A stretch of 64,000 nucleotides of DNA from WHSW01 sp963722175 (GCA_963722175.1 CAVRKA010000006.1:200133-264132); one strand, 5' to 3'; counted from the first letter of the stretch, positions 55,676 through 63,951 are shown. The notes: generated by a model not told the origin, from the letters alone. Translations and numbers: made by a program.

Positions 55676-55809
55676 GAGAGCCCTGGAGGCTAACGACCGC
55701 CGATCGCTCGTGCAGGCCTACGTGCAGGTCGTCATAACGACGCCGGGCGCGCAGGTACTCGGGGCGCGGCCGCAAAGAGCGGCCCGACAACGACACGGGA
55801 GCTTGCTTG

Positions 55810-56853
55810 ATGCAAATGGGGTCGGGGGGCCAGACGGGACGCGCGGCTGCGCTCGCCGCCGCAGCGATGGCGTTGATGGCCGGCGCGCCGCCACCGCCCG
55901 CCGAAGGCGCGGTCGCACACGCCGTGATCGACGGGGAAACCCTCTCGGGGATCGCGGCGGCGAACGGGCTGAGCACCGAGTCGCTGGCCGCCTACAACGG
56001 GATCTCGGCTGACACCCTCGTGATCGCCGGGACCACGATCACGGTCCCGAGCGCGACCGAGGCCGGAACCAGTGCCACGTCGACCTCGACGTCCGCGGCG
56101 GGAGCGCACACGGTGCTTGCGGGGGAGACGCTGTCGGGGATCGCGGCGGCGAACGGGCTGAGCACCGAGTCGCTGGCCGCCTACAACGGGATCTCGGCCG
56201 ACACCCTGGTGATCGCGGGGACCACGATCCAGGTGCCGGGCGCGACCGAGGTCGCCACGACGAGCGCCGCGACCACGTCGACCTCGACGTCCGCGGCGGG
56301 CGGACACACGGTGGTCGAGGGAGAGACGCTCTCGGGGATCGCGGCCGCCAACGGGATCAGCACCGAGTCGCTGGCGGCTCACAACGGGATCTCGGCCGAC
56401 ACCCTCGTGATCACCGGGCAGACTCTGCAGATCCCGAGCGCGACCGGGACGACGAGCACCGCCTCCACCGGCCAGCCCGCGACGGTCCCCGCATCGTGGA
56501 CGACCGAGATCTACTCGCCCAACGGGGCCGCGTATCTCGCCTCCAACGCGGCATCCGCCTGGAGCGCGATGCGGGACGCGGCGGTGAGCCAATACGGGGT
56601 CGACATCTATCCGGGCGGCCCGCTCTCGGCCTACCGAACCTACGAGCAGCAGGCGTACCTGTACGACCTGTACCTGGCCGGTCAGGGTGCGCCGGCGAAC
56701 CCGCCCGGGACCTCGTCGCACGAGTACGGGACCGCGGTCGACGTCGCGAGCCCGGAGATGCGGAGCACGATCGACCAGATCGGCTCGGCCTACGGGTGGT
56801 CGAAGGTCCACGGCCCGGACGAGTGGTGGCACGTCGACTACGTCGGCGGCTGA
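55810..56853 (+). CDS. Secreted LysM (x3) - VanY/M15 D-Ala-D-Ala carboxypeptidase-like protein
   Basis: About 347 residues. A signal sequence (AALAAAAMALMAGAP) is followed by three nearly identical LysM modules (GETLSGIAAANGLSTESLAA, YNGISADTLVIAGTTI) separated by Ala/Thr/Ser linkers. The C-terminal M15 peptidase domain has SAYRTYEQQAYLYDLYLAG, the zinc site SSHEYGTAVDVAS and EWWHVDYVGG. It binds peptidoglycan through LysM and trims stem peptides in the wall. ATG 55810 has GGGAG 9 nt upstream. The last 16 bp overlap the convergent formiminotransferase gene. Repetition between LysM units is high even at DNA level. Confidence 0.88.
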   Translation: MQMGSGGQTGRAAALAAAAMALMAGAPPPPAEGAVAHAVIDGETLSGIAAANGLSTESLAAYNGISADTLVIAGTTITVPSATEAGTSATSTSTSAAGAHTVLAGETLSGIAAANGLSTESLAAYNGISADTLVIAGTTIQVPGATEVATTSAATTSTSTSAAGGHTVVEGETLSGIAAANGISTESLAAHNGISADTLVITGQTLQIPSATGTTSTASTGQPATVPASWTTEIYSPNGAAYLASNAASAWSAMRDAAVSQYGVDIYPGGPLSAYRTYEQQAYLYDLYLAGQGAPANPPGTSSHEYGTAVDVASPEMRSTIDQIGSAYGWSKVHGPDEWWHVDYVGG

Positions 56854-57716
56854 GCGAGCCGGCGCTCGAGCACGTGCAGCTCGGGATCGAACGCGGGCAG
56901 CGGCAGGTCTTCGGGAAGGTCGCGCAGCGCCGCCTCGGGCACGAGGCCGACGACCTCGCCGGCGACCGGCGTCGCGCCGTGCTCGGCGGCCAGCCCGCGG
57001 ACGATCGCGATCACCGTCGCCAGCGGAACCGCCACCGGGTCGTGGATGTTGGTCGACACCTGTGCCCGGTCGCCGAGCTCGATCCCGACGGCGCGCACGC
57101 CGCCGATCCCGCCGCCGGATTCGCGCAGCTGGGCGGCGATCGAGCGGGCGATCTCGACGTCCGGGGTGTCGAGCTCGAGGTTGAAGGCGGCGAGCGGCGG
57201 GCGGGCCGTGACCAGCGTCGCGCCGGCGCTCGGGTGCGGCTCGGCCGGGCCGAAGTCCGGCGTCAGCTCGCCCGAGCGCATCCGCTCCGCCAGCTCGGTG
57301 AGGCCGCCGCGGCGGAAGTAGCTGCGCTCCGCCCGCCGCGGATCGGTGGCGAGCTCGCCATAGAGGAAGACCGGGACCCCGAGGTCGGCGATCGCGAGCG
57401 CCGCCTCGAGCGCCAGCTCGCGCGCGGTCGGGCGCTGGGACTCGGCGACCCAGACAAGCGGACAGACGTCGAGCGCGCCGACGCAGGGATGGGCGCCCTG
57501 GTGTGCGCCCATGTCGATTCGCTCGATACACGCCTCGGCGCCGGCGATCAGCGCGCCGTGCAGCGCCTCCCCGGGCGCGGCCAGGGTCAGCACGGTGCGG
57601 TTGTGGACCTCGTCGGTGTGGCGGTCGAGCAGCCTGGCGCGACCGAACGCGGCGCTGATCGCCGCGATCGCGTCCGGGTCACGGCCCTCGGAGAAGTTGG
57701 GGACGGCGAGCGCCAC
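56838..57716 (-). CDS. Glutamate formiminotransferase-like protein (FtcD N-terminal type)
   Basis: A 292-residue protein with FtcD signatures: AVPNFSEGRDPDAIAAI, DRHTDEVHNRTVLTL, MGAHQGAHPCVGALDVCPLV, the YGELAT loop, FNLELDTPDVEIARSIAAQL and AQVSTNIHDPVAVPLATVI. Stand-alone proteins of this type transfer formimino or formyl groups to tetrahydrofolate in histidine degradation, but no hut genes are nearby and substrate residues are partly changed (HPCVG for HPRMG). It lies 10 bp downstream of the M29-like peptidase gene, so probably one transcript. Confidence 0.8.
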   Translation of the reverse strand: MALAVPNFSEGRDPDAIAAISAAFGRARLLDRHTDEVHNRTVLTLAAPGEALHGALIAGAEACIERIDMGAHQGAHPCVGALDVCPLVWVAESQRPTARELALEAALAIADLGVPVFLYGELATDPRRAERSYFRRGGLTELAERMRSGELTPDFGPAEPHPSAGATLVTARPPLAAFNLELDTPDVEIARSIAAQLRESGGGIGGVRAVGIELGDRAQVSTNIHDPVAVPLATVIAIVRGLAAEHGATPVAGEVVGLVPEAALRDLPEDLPLPAFDPELHVLERRLAQPPT

Positions 57717-57726
57717 GGCGAGGGGC

Positions 57727-58686
57727 TCAGTCCCCGACCAGCAGCTCGCCCGCGCGCACCAGGGGTTCGCCGTCGACGCTGACGTCCGGCTTCAGGACGA
57801 CGCAGTCGAGATGGATCGGGACCTGAACCGTGCCGCCGATTGCCGCCGAGGCGCCGAAGGCGACGTGGCAGCTGCCGAGAATCTTCTCGTCCTCGAGCAG
57901 CTCGCCGGTCAGCTGCGCCTTCTCGTTGGTCCCGATGCCCAGCTCGGCGACGTTGGTGCCCTCCTCCCCACCGTGCGTTCGCAGCAGCTCCAGCAATCGG
58001 TCGCCCTCCGCGCCGGTCGCCGCGACCAGGTGGCCGCCCTCGACCGTGAGCTGGACCGGCTGGGACACGCGGCCGATCGAGGCGATCGTCCCGTCGCAGA
58101 CGAGCGTGCCCTCCGAGGATCCCTCGATCGGGGCGATGAAGCCCTCGCCGCAGGGCAGGTTGCCGAACGCTCCCGGCGCCGTCAGGTCGCCGGCGTCCGC
58201 GACCGCCTCGCGATCGCCGAGGCCGAGGCGCAGGTCGGAGCCGTTGGCGCACGTGATCCGCGCCTCGGTTCCGCGGGTCAGGCGGTCGGCGATCGCCGCG
58301 CCCCTGCGTCGGAGGCCCTCCATGTCGGCCGACATCACCCGGGCGAGCATCTCCTCGGTCACCCCGGGGAGGCTCGCGATCCGCACCCCGGCTTCGGTTG
58401 CGGCCTTGCGGGCGGCGGTGTGGGATAGCGACTGCACGGTCGGGCAGAGCACGACGTCCGCCCCCGCCATCGCCGCGGCCACCGAGCGCGGCGGCTCGGT
58501 CCCCGATTCGGCCCGCTCGGCGAGCAGCGCCATCACACCGTCGGCGCCAAGGCGCCCGGCCTCGGCGCGAAAGCGCTCGGCGAGGCCGATCGTCGCCGGG
58601 TTCGCGACCACGAGCAGCTCCTCGCCGGCGCGCACGCCCATGCAGTCCGCCACGACGGCGCTGACGGCTCGCTCGAGATCGCCCAC
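57727..58686 (-). CDS. M29-like aminopeptidase / dihydroxypyridine-dioxygenase-like protein
   Basis: A protein of 319 residues. It shares the N-terminal Rossmann-like lobe (VRAGEELLVVANPATIGLAE, ADVVLCPTVQSLSHTAARKA) and the C-terminal metal-binding block (NVAELGIGTNEKAQLTGELL, ILGSCHVAFGASAAIGGTVQ, PIHLDCVVLKPDVSVDG) of the M29 leucyl-aminopeptidase family and related dioxygenase-like proteins. The Glu, His and Asp of these blocks are likely ligands. Whether it is a peptidase or an oxygenase cannot be read from sequence. The GTG 58686 start is preceded by TAGGTT at 6 nt. Confidence 0.7.
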   Translation of the reverse strand: MGDLERAVSAVVADCMGVRAGEELLVVANPATIGLAERFRAEAGRLGADGVMALLAERAESGTEPPRSVAAAMAGADVVLCPTVQSLSHTAARKAATEAGVRIASLPGVTEEMLARVMSADMEGLRRRGAAIADRLTRGTEARITCANGSDLRLGLGDREAVADAGDLTAPGAFGNLPCGEGFIAPIEGSSEGTLVCDGTIASIGRVSQPVQLTVEGGHLVAATGAEGDRLLELLRTHGGEEGTNVAELGIGTNEKAQLTGELLEDEKILGSCHVAFGASAAIGGTVQVPIHLDCVVLKPDVSVDGEPLVRAGELLVGD

Positions 58687-58721
58687 CGGCGCAACCTAGC
58701 GTGCGAGAGAATCCGGGAGCG

Positions 58722-59576
58722 ATGGACACGCTGCAGGCGCCGCTCGTCGGCAGGGACCGGAGGTGAGCGCGCTCGAGGCGGCGCTGGCCCGGATCGCCGC
58801 GGCCGAGCCGGCGCTGATCGGGGTCGCCGGCGAGCCGGGGATCGGCAAGACCCGGCTGCTCGGTGAGCTGACCGGGCGCGCCAAGCCCGCTGCGCGATAT
58901 CTGGATGAGCTATCAGGGCGCCGCGCTGCTCTCGGCGGCCGAGGACCACGAGGGCGCAGTGTCCGCGCTGTACGAGGCGGGAGGCGGCGACGGGCTACCG
59001 GCGATCCCGGTCCCCGACCGCCAATCGGCGTGGGAGATCCTCACCCGCGCGGCCCTCGCCCGCGGCGACGTCGAGGGCGCCGATGCGCTCGTCGGCGAGG
59101 CGGAGGAGCTCGCGGCGGGCTTCGGGCTCGGCGGGCTGCAGGGCGTCGCGGCTCGCTGCCGAGCGCTCGTCCAGGAGGCGCAGGACGACCACGCCGGCGC
59201 CGCCGAGTCGGCCCGCCGCGCGAGCGAGCTGGCGGCCGAGAGCGGCGCGTTGCTCGATGCCGAACGGGCTCGGATGGCCCTCGCCCGCTCGCTGCTGGCC
59301 GACGGCCACCGCGGCCCGGCGGCCGACGAGCTCGCGCGGGCGGAGGCCAACCTCGGCGAGCTGGGAGCCGAGGCGCTGCGCGCTCAGGCGGCGCGCGAGA
59401 TGCGCCGCCTGGGCCGGCGCGCGCGGCGACGGCCCGCGCCCTCGCGAGAAGACAGCTCCGCCGACGCCGGCGAGCTGGGCTCGCTGAGCGAGCGCGAGCG
59501 CGAGGGCGCTGACCTGGTCGCGGAGCGGCCGACCAACCGCGAGATCGCGGAGAGCCTGACGGCCGTACCGACGTGA
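58722..59576 (+). pseudogene. Remnant of a large ATP-binding LuxR-family regulator
   Basis: The N-terminus MDTLQAPLVGRDRR and, one frame over, VSALEAALARIAAAEPALIG then VAGEPGIGKTRLLGELTG are the start and P-loop of a LAL/AAA-type LuxR regulator. At about 58900 the sequence jumps to a TPR-like helical region (SYQGAALLSAAEDHEGAVSA ... LARAEANLGELGAEALRAQA). It ends in a cut-off HTH (LSEREREGADLVAERPTNRE then IAESLTAVPT). Most of the ~900-residue protein, including nucleotide-binding and sensor parts and the recognition helix, is missing. Two frame breaks plus large internal and 3' deletions indicate a true pseudogene. Confidence 0.75.
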
Positions 59577-59803
59577 CCGTCAGCGCGAACGCCATCGCGC
59601 CGAACACCTCGGTCGCCCAGTGCACGGCGCAGGCCACAGCAGCCGCCGATCCCCAGCCCAACGGCTCGCTCGGGTTCGACACGGTGACGCTGGCGATGGG
59701 CCCGCCGGAGGCCGCCAGGGTCATCGAGGCCCAGACGCGTGGCGTCGACGAGGCCCTCAACGACTTCGACTACTACCTGCAGGTCACCTGCCCGAACGTC
59801 TGA
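59573..59803 (+). CDS. Short ORF of unknown function
   Basis: A 76-residue ORF starting at GTG 59573, overlapping the stop of the regulator remnant (GTGA) and ending NDFDYYLQVTCPNV. There are two Cys and no recognisable domain. It could be the surviving C-terminal piece of a deleted gene; the bidirectional hairpin at 59830 follows. Low support as an independent gene. Confidence 0.35.
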   Translation: MTVSANAIAPNTSVAQCTAQATAAADPQPNGSLGFDTVTLAMGPPEAARVIEAQTRGVDEALNDFDYYLQVTCPNV

Positions 59804-59829
59804 GTCGAACACAGGGATGGAATGCCCGG

Positions 59830-59855
59830 AACGGCGCGGCTTCGGCCGCGCCGTT
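59830..59855. terminator. Hairpin with UUCG tetraloop between convergent genes
   Basis: aacggcgcggc-ttcg-gccgcgccgtt is a perfect 11-bp stem with the extra-stable UUCG loop, followed by tcgcttt on the plus strand. It separates the plus-strand ORF (end 59803) from the GGDEF gene (end 59862). Confidence 0.75.
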
Positions 59856-59861
59856 TCGCTT

Positions 59862-60950
59862 TCAGGAGGGGCGCGTGACCAGGGCCCGCGTAGTGGCGCG
59901 ATCGTGGACGACGGCGCGATCGCGGCCGAGCGCCTTCGCCGCGTAGAGGGCCTCGTCGGCGGCGCGCAGCAGCCGCTCGACCGACTGGCCGTCGTGGGGG
60001 TACGTCGCGATCCCGAAGCTGATCGTCAACCCCGGGTAGCGGTCGGCGAGCGCCTCGCGAACCCGCTCGCGCAGCCGTTCGGCCGTGACCAGCGCCTCGG
60101 GCCCGGTGCCGGCGACGATGAGCGCGAACTCCTCGCCCCCGATCCGCGCGACCGCGTCGGTCCGGCGCGAGTAGCGACCCAACAGCGCGCCGACCTCGAC
60201 CAGGACGTCGTCGCCGACCTGATGGCCGAAGCTGTCGTTGACCTGCTTGAAGTTGTCGAGGTCCCCGGTGACGAGGCTGAGCTCGGTCCCATACCGCCGG
60301 GCGCGGTCGAGCTCGAGCTGCAGGCGCTTGCCGAACCCGCGCCGGTTGAGGAGCTCGGTCAGCGGGTCGGTCTCGGCGGCCTCGTTGAGGCTCTCGACCA
60401 GCGAGGCAACCCGTTCGCGCGTGTAGACGAGCAGCGCCGCGGCAACGGCCAGCGTCCCGACCGAGACGATCCATGCCTGGACCATGCCCGGCGTCTCCGG
60501 CTTCAGCGCGAGCGCGACGGCGTACCCGACCGCGACGATCACCAACTGGATCCCGACCCGCGGACGATCGAAGAAGTAGGCCGCGCCGAGGATCACCCAG
60601 AGGTAGTAGACGGCGCCCGCGGTCGTCGCCGACCCGGAGAAGTAGATCGCGGCGCTGATCAGCAGGGTGCCGTAGGCGGCCGCGACGTCCAAGCTCCACT
60701 CGGGGAGCCGGCGGCGGACGGGGAAGATCACCGCCGCGGCGAGGTACGAGGCACCGATCACCGCGAGGATCCCGGCATCGTTGGCGTCGGCCGCGTGGGG
60801 GAGCGCGAGCCCGAGGAGGCCGAACAGAGGTCCGACCGCGAACAGGACGACCAGGTAGCGGCCGAGCATCGCGCGGTCGGCGGTCGCGGCTGGTTCTGGC
60901 TGTTCTGCGCTCAGCATCCGGGGATCCCCGTTCCTTCGGGGCATCGGCAC
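59862..60950 (-). CDS. Membrane-bound GGDEF diguanylate cyclase
   Basis: A protein of 362 residues. Six or so membrane helices occupy residues ~28-190 (YLVVLFAVGPLFGLLGLAL, AGILAVIGASYLAAAVIF, VYYLWVILGAAYFF, IVSVGTLAVAAALLVYT). A short coiled linker and a GGDEF domain follow: DPLTELLNRRGFGKRLQLEL, GDLDNFKQVNDSFGHQVGDD, active site ARIGGEEFALIVAG, and GLTISFGIATYPHDGQSVER. It makes cyclic di-GMP from GTP. No RxxD inhibitory site immediately precedes GGEEF. Start ATG 60950; ATG 60917 (MLSAEQPEP) is an alternative. Confidence 0.92.
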   Translation of the reverse strand: MPMPRRNGDPRMLSAEQPEPAATADRAMLGRYLVVLFAVGPLFGLLGLALPHAADANDAGILAVIGASYLAAAVIFPVRRRLPEWSLDVAAAYGTLLISAAIYFSGSATTAGAVYYLWVILGAAYFFDRPRVGIQLVIVAVGYAVALALKPETPGMVQAWIVSVGTLAVAAALLVYTRERVASLVESLNEAAETDPLTELLNRRGFGKRLQLELDRARRYGTELSLVTGDLDNFKQVNDSFGHQVGDDVLVEVGALLGRYSRRTDAVARIGGEEFALIVAGTGPEALVTAERLRERVREALADRYPGLTISFGIATYPHDGQSVERLLRAADEALYAAKALGRDRAVVHDRATTRALVTRPS

Positions 60951-61040
60951 CGACCATCTCGGGCTTGAGGTCGGTCCGCCCAGCAGCAGTTCGACGTCGG
61001 GTCCGCCACTCCCCCCGCCGCTAGCCCCGGATCACCAGGT

Positions 61041-61244
61041 TCAGATGAGGCGAAAGTGCCCCGTGTTGTCCTCGTCGTCGCGAACCTTCTCCAGGCGACC
61101 GGCCTTGCGGGCGTGGACGAACGCTTGCTTGAGGTCCGGCTTCTCGACGCCGAGCTTCCCGGCTACGTCCGCGCGGGTGAACTCATCCTGGTCCAGTTGC
61201 TGTGCAGCCGTGATCAGCTGCTCTTCGGTGACGGTCAATTGCAT
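61041..61244 (-). CDS. Small winged-helix-like protein, unknown function
   Basis: A 67-residue protein: TEEQLITAAQQLDQDEFTRA, DVAGKLGVEKPDLKQAFVHA, then GRLEKVRDDEDNTGHFRLI. It has a three-helix plus beta-wing pattern typical of a small wHTH. A good GAGGAG site precedes ATG 61244. Possibly a DNA-binding regulator; partner and targets unknown. Confidence 0.65.
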   Translation of the reverse strand: MQLTVTEEQLITAAQQLDQDEFTRADVAGKLGVEKPDLKQAFVHARKAGRLEKVRDDEDNTGHFRLI

Positions 61245-61276
61245 CGTTCTCCTCGGTAATCGTTTTCCAGCTTGCG

Positions 61277-61474
61277 TTACGAGGTGGGCTCGTCGCCGGT
61301 CGCGAGCCGTCGACGGGCGCGGGCGGCACTCATCTGCTTCCTGGTCCGTGCCGCGCGGTGGGAGAGGTCGGCCTCTTGAAGAGCCGAGGGATCAGCCGCG
61401 GAGCGGTGCTCGTCCCGTTCTCGCTCCCGATGGCGTGCGACCGCCGCAAGCAGGCGGACGTGTGAGTCGGTCAT
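61277..61474 (-). CDS. Small hydrophilic protein, unknown function
   Basis: A 65-residue ORF: MTDSHVRLLAAVARHRERER then DEHRSAADPSALQEADLSHR and a basic tail (AARARRRLATGDEPTS). Predicted helical and charged. The ribosome binding site is weak, so confidence is limited. It lies 32 bp upstream of the small winged-helix gene and may be co-transcribed. Confidence 0.4.
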   Translation of the reverse strand: MTDSHVRLLAAVARHRERERDEHRSAADPSALQEADLSHRAARTRKQMSAARARRRLATGDEPTS

Positions 61475-61575
61475 GGGGCCCAATCTCGATTCCCTCGGAG
61501 ACATGCGCTGTCGGTGGACGGGAGGGAATCGGCAAAGCACCCAGGGACAGCCGACCACTGAGGATAGCCGCAGGG

Positions 61576-61995
61576 CTAGGCGGACTCGGGCGAGCTTTCG
61601 TCCGGGACGACCTCAAGCGACCCGAACCCCTCGATGGGGCCGTCGACGAAGAACACCTCCAGGGTCAAGTCGGGTTCCAGGTGCGCCTGACTCAGAAAGG
61701 CGACGACTGTCCGTCCAGTGAGCTCGGTGATCATCGCCTTGTAGCGCTCGGCCATGAGCTTCTGAAACTCGTGCCGCATCACAACCACCTGATCCGACTG
61801 GCCGCCTTCGACCATCGTCTGCTCGACGGCGGTAAAGCCGTTGCGCAGGACGCAGACGACGATGTCGTCGATCACGTAGGTCTTCGCCCGGTGAGGACCG
61901 CGTCCGTAGTGCTCGCGCATGATGCCGACGATGCGATTCGAGATCGCAGTCAGCAGCTCCCCCCCTCTCAAACGTTCTTGCTTATCGCCAGACAC
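61576..61995 (-). CDS. DUF2294 family protein
   Basis: A 139-residue protein with the family pattern: GELLTAISNRIVGIMREHYG, GRGPHRAKTYVIDDIVVCVL, RNGFTAVEQTMVEGGQSDQV, RHEFQKLMAERYKAMITELT, GRTVVAFLSQAHLEPDLTLE then VFFVD. Function unknown; members are often found near stress or membrane-transport genes. GTG 61995 gives the usual N-terminus. Divergent from the GGDEF gene at 62250. Confidence 0.75.
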   Translation of the reverse strand: MSGDKQERLRGGELLTAISNRIVGIMREHYGRGPHRAKTYVIDDIVVCVLRNGFTAVEQTMVEGGQSDQVVVMRHEFQKLMAERYKAMITELTGRTVVAFLSQAHLEPDLTLEVFFVDGPIEGFGSLEVVPDESSPESA

Positions 61996-62036
61996 TGCTC
62001 ACGGTTGTTGCTGTCACGGCCGCGGGCAGAAACAGA

Positions 62037-62063
62037 TTTACCCGCCTTGAGAATTTTACCCGC
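62037..62063. repeat. Two direct copies of tttacccgc, 18 bp apart
   Basis: Copies at 62037-62045 and 62055-62063 in the AT-richer intergenic region between the divergent DUF2294 and GGDEF genes. The 18-bp period could suit two operator half-sites on one face or a tandem -35-like element. Confidence 0.35.
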
Positions 62064-62249
62064 TGAATGTGCTCCACAACCCTCGCGCAGCCAGATTGGC
62101 GGTGGTAGAGTCGTCGCGCGAGTCGGACTTGTCGCCCTCGGTGGCTTTGATGGTTTGCAGTGTCGGTCGGATGCCGTCGCGAACGTTCGCAGCGAGCGCG
62201 ATAGCGGCCCTACGACGATGCCAACCGCTTCGCGAACCCGGAGGCGACC

Positions 62250-63326
62250 ATGAGCACAGGCTCTGACGACTGGTCGGATCCATCCGACCCGACTTCGATC
62301 GATGCGGGGGACGCCCGGCGGCCTCTGCACGTGGTGTCCAGCGCGGTCCCGCTCGACCCCTCGGCGGCGGACGTGCCTGCCGGCCAGTCGGCAGCCGACG
62401 AGTCGCCTTCAGATCCCGACGAGCGCACGGCCGACCTCGACTCGGTGGTCCGGTTCGTCGCCCAGGACATGGGCGCCGACGGGGCGATGCTCGCCGTCTA
62501 CGACGGCCGTCCCGGCGAACCGCATATCTACTCGTCGTGGGGGCTTTCGCTTGGTCTCAGGGTCCTCGACGGCGTCGCCGGCGGCGGCGCGATCGGACAC
62601 GCGCTCGCCCGCGGCAACGCCATCGCTCGGCGGCTCAAGCCCGGAAGCGTCGGCAACGGCACACGGATCGCTGAAGCGCTCGCAGCGCCGGTGCGGGCGC
62701 CCAGCGGGCTCACGGCGGCGCTGTGCGCCGGCTTCACCCAGCCGCGGGAGGGCGCGCGCGAGCTGGAGCTCAAGCGATTGGGGTCGTATGCCGCACTGAT
62801 CGGTCTGTGGCTCGACGACTCCGAGACGATGGTTCGACTGCTGCGGGCCGCCTCCGAAGACGGTCTGACCGGGTGCATCACCTATCCGACCCTTGCCAGC
62901 CAGCTCGGGACCGAGGTCCAGCGGTCAAAGCGAACGGGCCAGCCGCTCTCCTGCCTGTTCATCGACATCGACGACTTCAAGGTGGTGAACGAGACCGCGG
63001 GACAACCGGCCGGCGACGCGATTCTCGCGAAGGTCGGAGCGACCCTGCGCGAGCGAGTCCGGACCACTGACAGCGTGGGCCGCTTCGGGGGCGACGAGTT
63101 CGTCGTCCTGTTGCCCGACACCGGGGGCCTTGGAGCCGGCCAGGTCGGGGAGGTCCTGTGCGACGCCGTCCGTGAAGCGAGCGCCGGCGTGCATGGTGGT
63201 CCGGTGGAGATCTCCGTGGGTGTCAGCCAGCTCGCTGCCGGGATGACGCACACCGAGCTGATCGAGCACGCCGACCGCTCGCTGCGTGACCGCAGGGGGC
63301 ATCACGACCACAGGGGGCACGACTGA
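62250..63326 (+). CDS. GAF-like - GGDEF diguanylate cyclase
   Basis: A cytoplasmic protein of 358 residues with no membrane helix. An acidic, Ser/Pro-rich N-terminus (~60 residues) is followed by a GAF-like sensor domain (LDSVVRFVAQDMGADGAMLA ... LTAALCAGFTQPREGARELE). The GGDEF domain reads DGLTGCITYPTLASQLGTEV, CLFIDIDDFKVVNETAGQPA, active site GRFGGDEFVVLLPDTGG and VEISVGVSQLAAGMTHTEL. The C-terminus is His-rich (HHDHRGHD). ATG 62250 has a GGAGG site. It is the second diguanylate cyclase within 3 kb. Confidence 0.9.
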   Translation: MSTGSDDWSDPSDPTSIDAGDARRPLHVVSSAVPLDPSAADVPAGQSAADESPSDPDERTADLDSVVRFVAQDMGADGAMLAVYDGRPGEPHIYSSWGLSLGLRVLDGVAGGGAIGHALARGNAIARRLKPGSVGNGTRIAEALAAPVRAPSGLTAALCAGFTQPREGARELELKRLGSYAALIGLWLDDSETMVRLLRAASEDGLTGCITYPTLASQLGTEVQRSKRTGQPLSCLFIDIDDFKVVNETAGQPAGDAILAKVGATLRERVRTTDSVGRFGGDEFVVLLPDTGGLGAGQVGEVLCDAVREASAGVHGGPVEISVGVSQLAAGMTHTELIEHADRSLRDRRGHHDHRGHD

Positions 63327-63402
63327 GCGGGTCCCGGGCGTAACCGGGCGATGTAGCGCCCCTCAGGCGCCGGCCGCGAGCCCGACTGCGGGCGCGAGGG
63401 CC

Positions 63403-63603
63403 TTAGGCGGTCCGGACGTTCGCTGCGCGCGGCCCCTTGTCGCTCGGCTCGGAGTCGAACGTGACCTTGGCGCCCTCGGCCAGGTGCTGACCGTCGTCGA
63501 CAGCGCTTTGATGGACGAAGAGGTCCTTCGAGCCGTCATCGGGCGTGATGAAGCCGAAGCCCTTGTCGTCGTTGAACCACTTCACGGTTCCTGTGCTTGC
63601 CAT
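63403..63603 (-). CDS. Cold-shock-domain protein
   Basis: A 66-residue CspA-family RNA chaperone: GTVKWFNDDKGFGFITPDDG (RNP1), DLFVHQSAV (RNP2), VTFDSEPSDKGPRAANVRTA. It lacks a few usual residues after FVHQSAV, as in other actinobacterial short forms. A GAGGAAAG site precedes ATG 63603. The leader contains a 7-bp hairpin (gccgcgc-tgtatt-gcgcggc, 63682-63701) that could be part of a structured cold-shock 5' UTR. Confidence 0.92.
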   Translation of the reverse strand: MASTGTVKWFNDDKGFGFITPDDGSKDLFVHQSAVDDGQHLAEGAKVTFDSEPSDKGPRAANVRTA

Positions 63604-63877
63604 TTGACTTTCCTCCACAGTGGTGCGGGCGAACGCGGAGGATGCGGTGAGGCAACGACTGCGGGCGCGGGCACTGAGTGCGCCGCGCTGTATTGCGCGG
63701 CTGTCAGGGACGTTAGCAGCGAACCCGGAATCAACCCGAGCCGTCGCGAGCAAGCACCTCGACCGTCTGCAAGTCACGCCCGACCAGGTCGTCGAAGGTG
63801 AGCAACTCGTCGAACGGAGAGGGTCAGAAATCCGGCTCGGGACCCGTCCGATCCGCCGCTACGATTCGCCCCGCCCC

Positions 63878-63951
63878 GCCGGAGTAGCTCAGCTGGTTAG
63901 AGCAGCGGAATCATAATCCGCGTGTCGGGGGTTCGAGTCCCTCCTCCGGCA
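63878..63951 (+). tRNA. tRNA with CAU anticodon (elongator Met, or Ile2)
   Basis: A full cloverleaf can be drawn: acceptor gccggag/ctccggc, D-arm with agctggttaga, anticodon stem gcgga/tccgc around loop atcataa (anticodon CAU), T-arm with ggttcgagtcc, discriminator A. No CCA is encoded. The first base pair is G-C, so it is not an initiator, which has a mismatch there. Elongator Met is favoured; a lysidine-modified Ile2 tRNA cannot be excluded. Confidence 0.9.

Noticed and set aside
55676..55809. ydaO (cyclic di-AMP) riboswitch before the LysM-VanY gene
   Set aside because: Such riboswitches often precede actinobacterial wall hydrolases, but none of the conserved GGGGTGAA or CGAACCCG-type blocks is present in the 134 bp.
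61045..62253. 400-codon plus-strand frame opposite the DUF2294 and small genes
   Set aside because: No domain. It covers three better supported minus-strand genes and an intergenic region, and its composition changes along its length.
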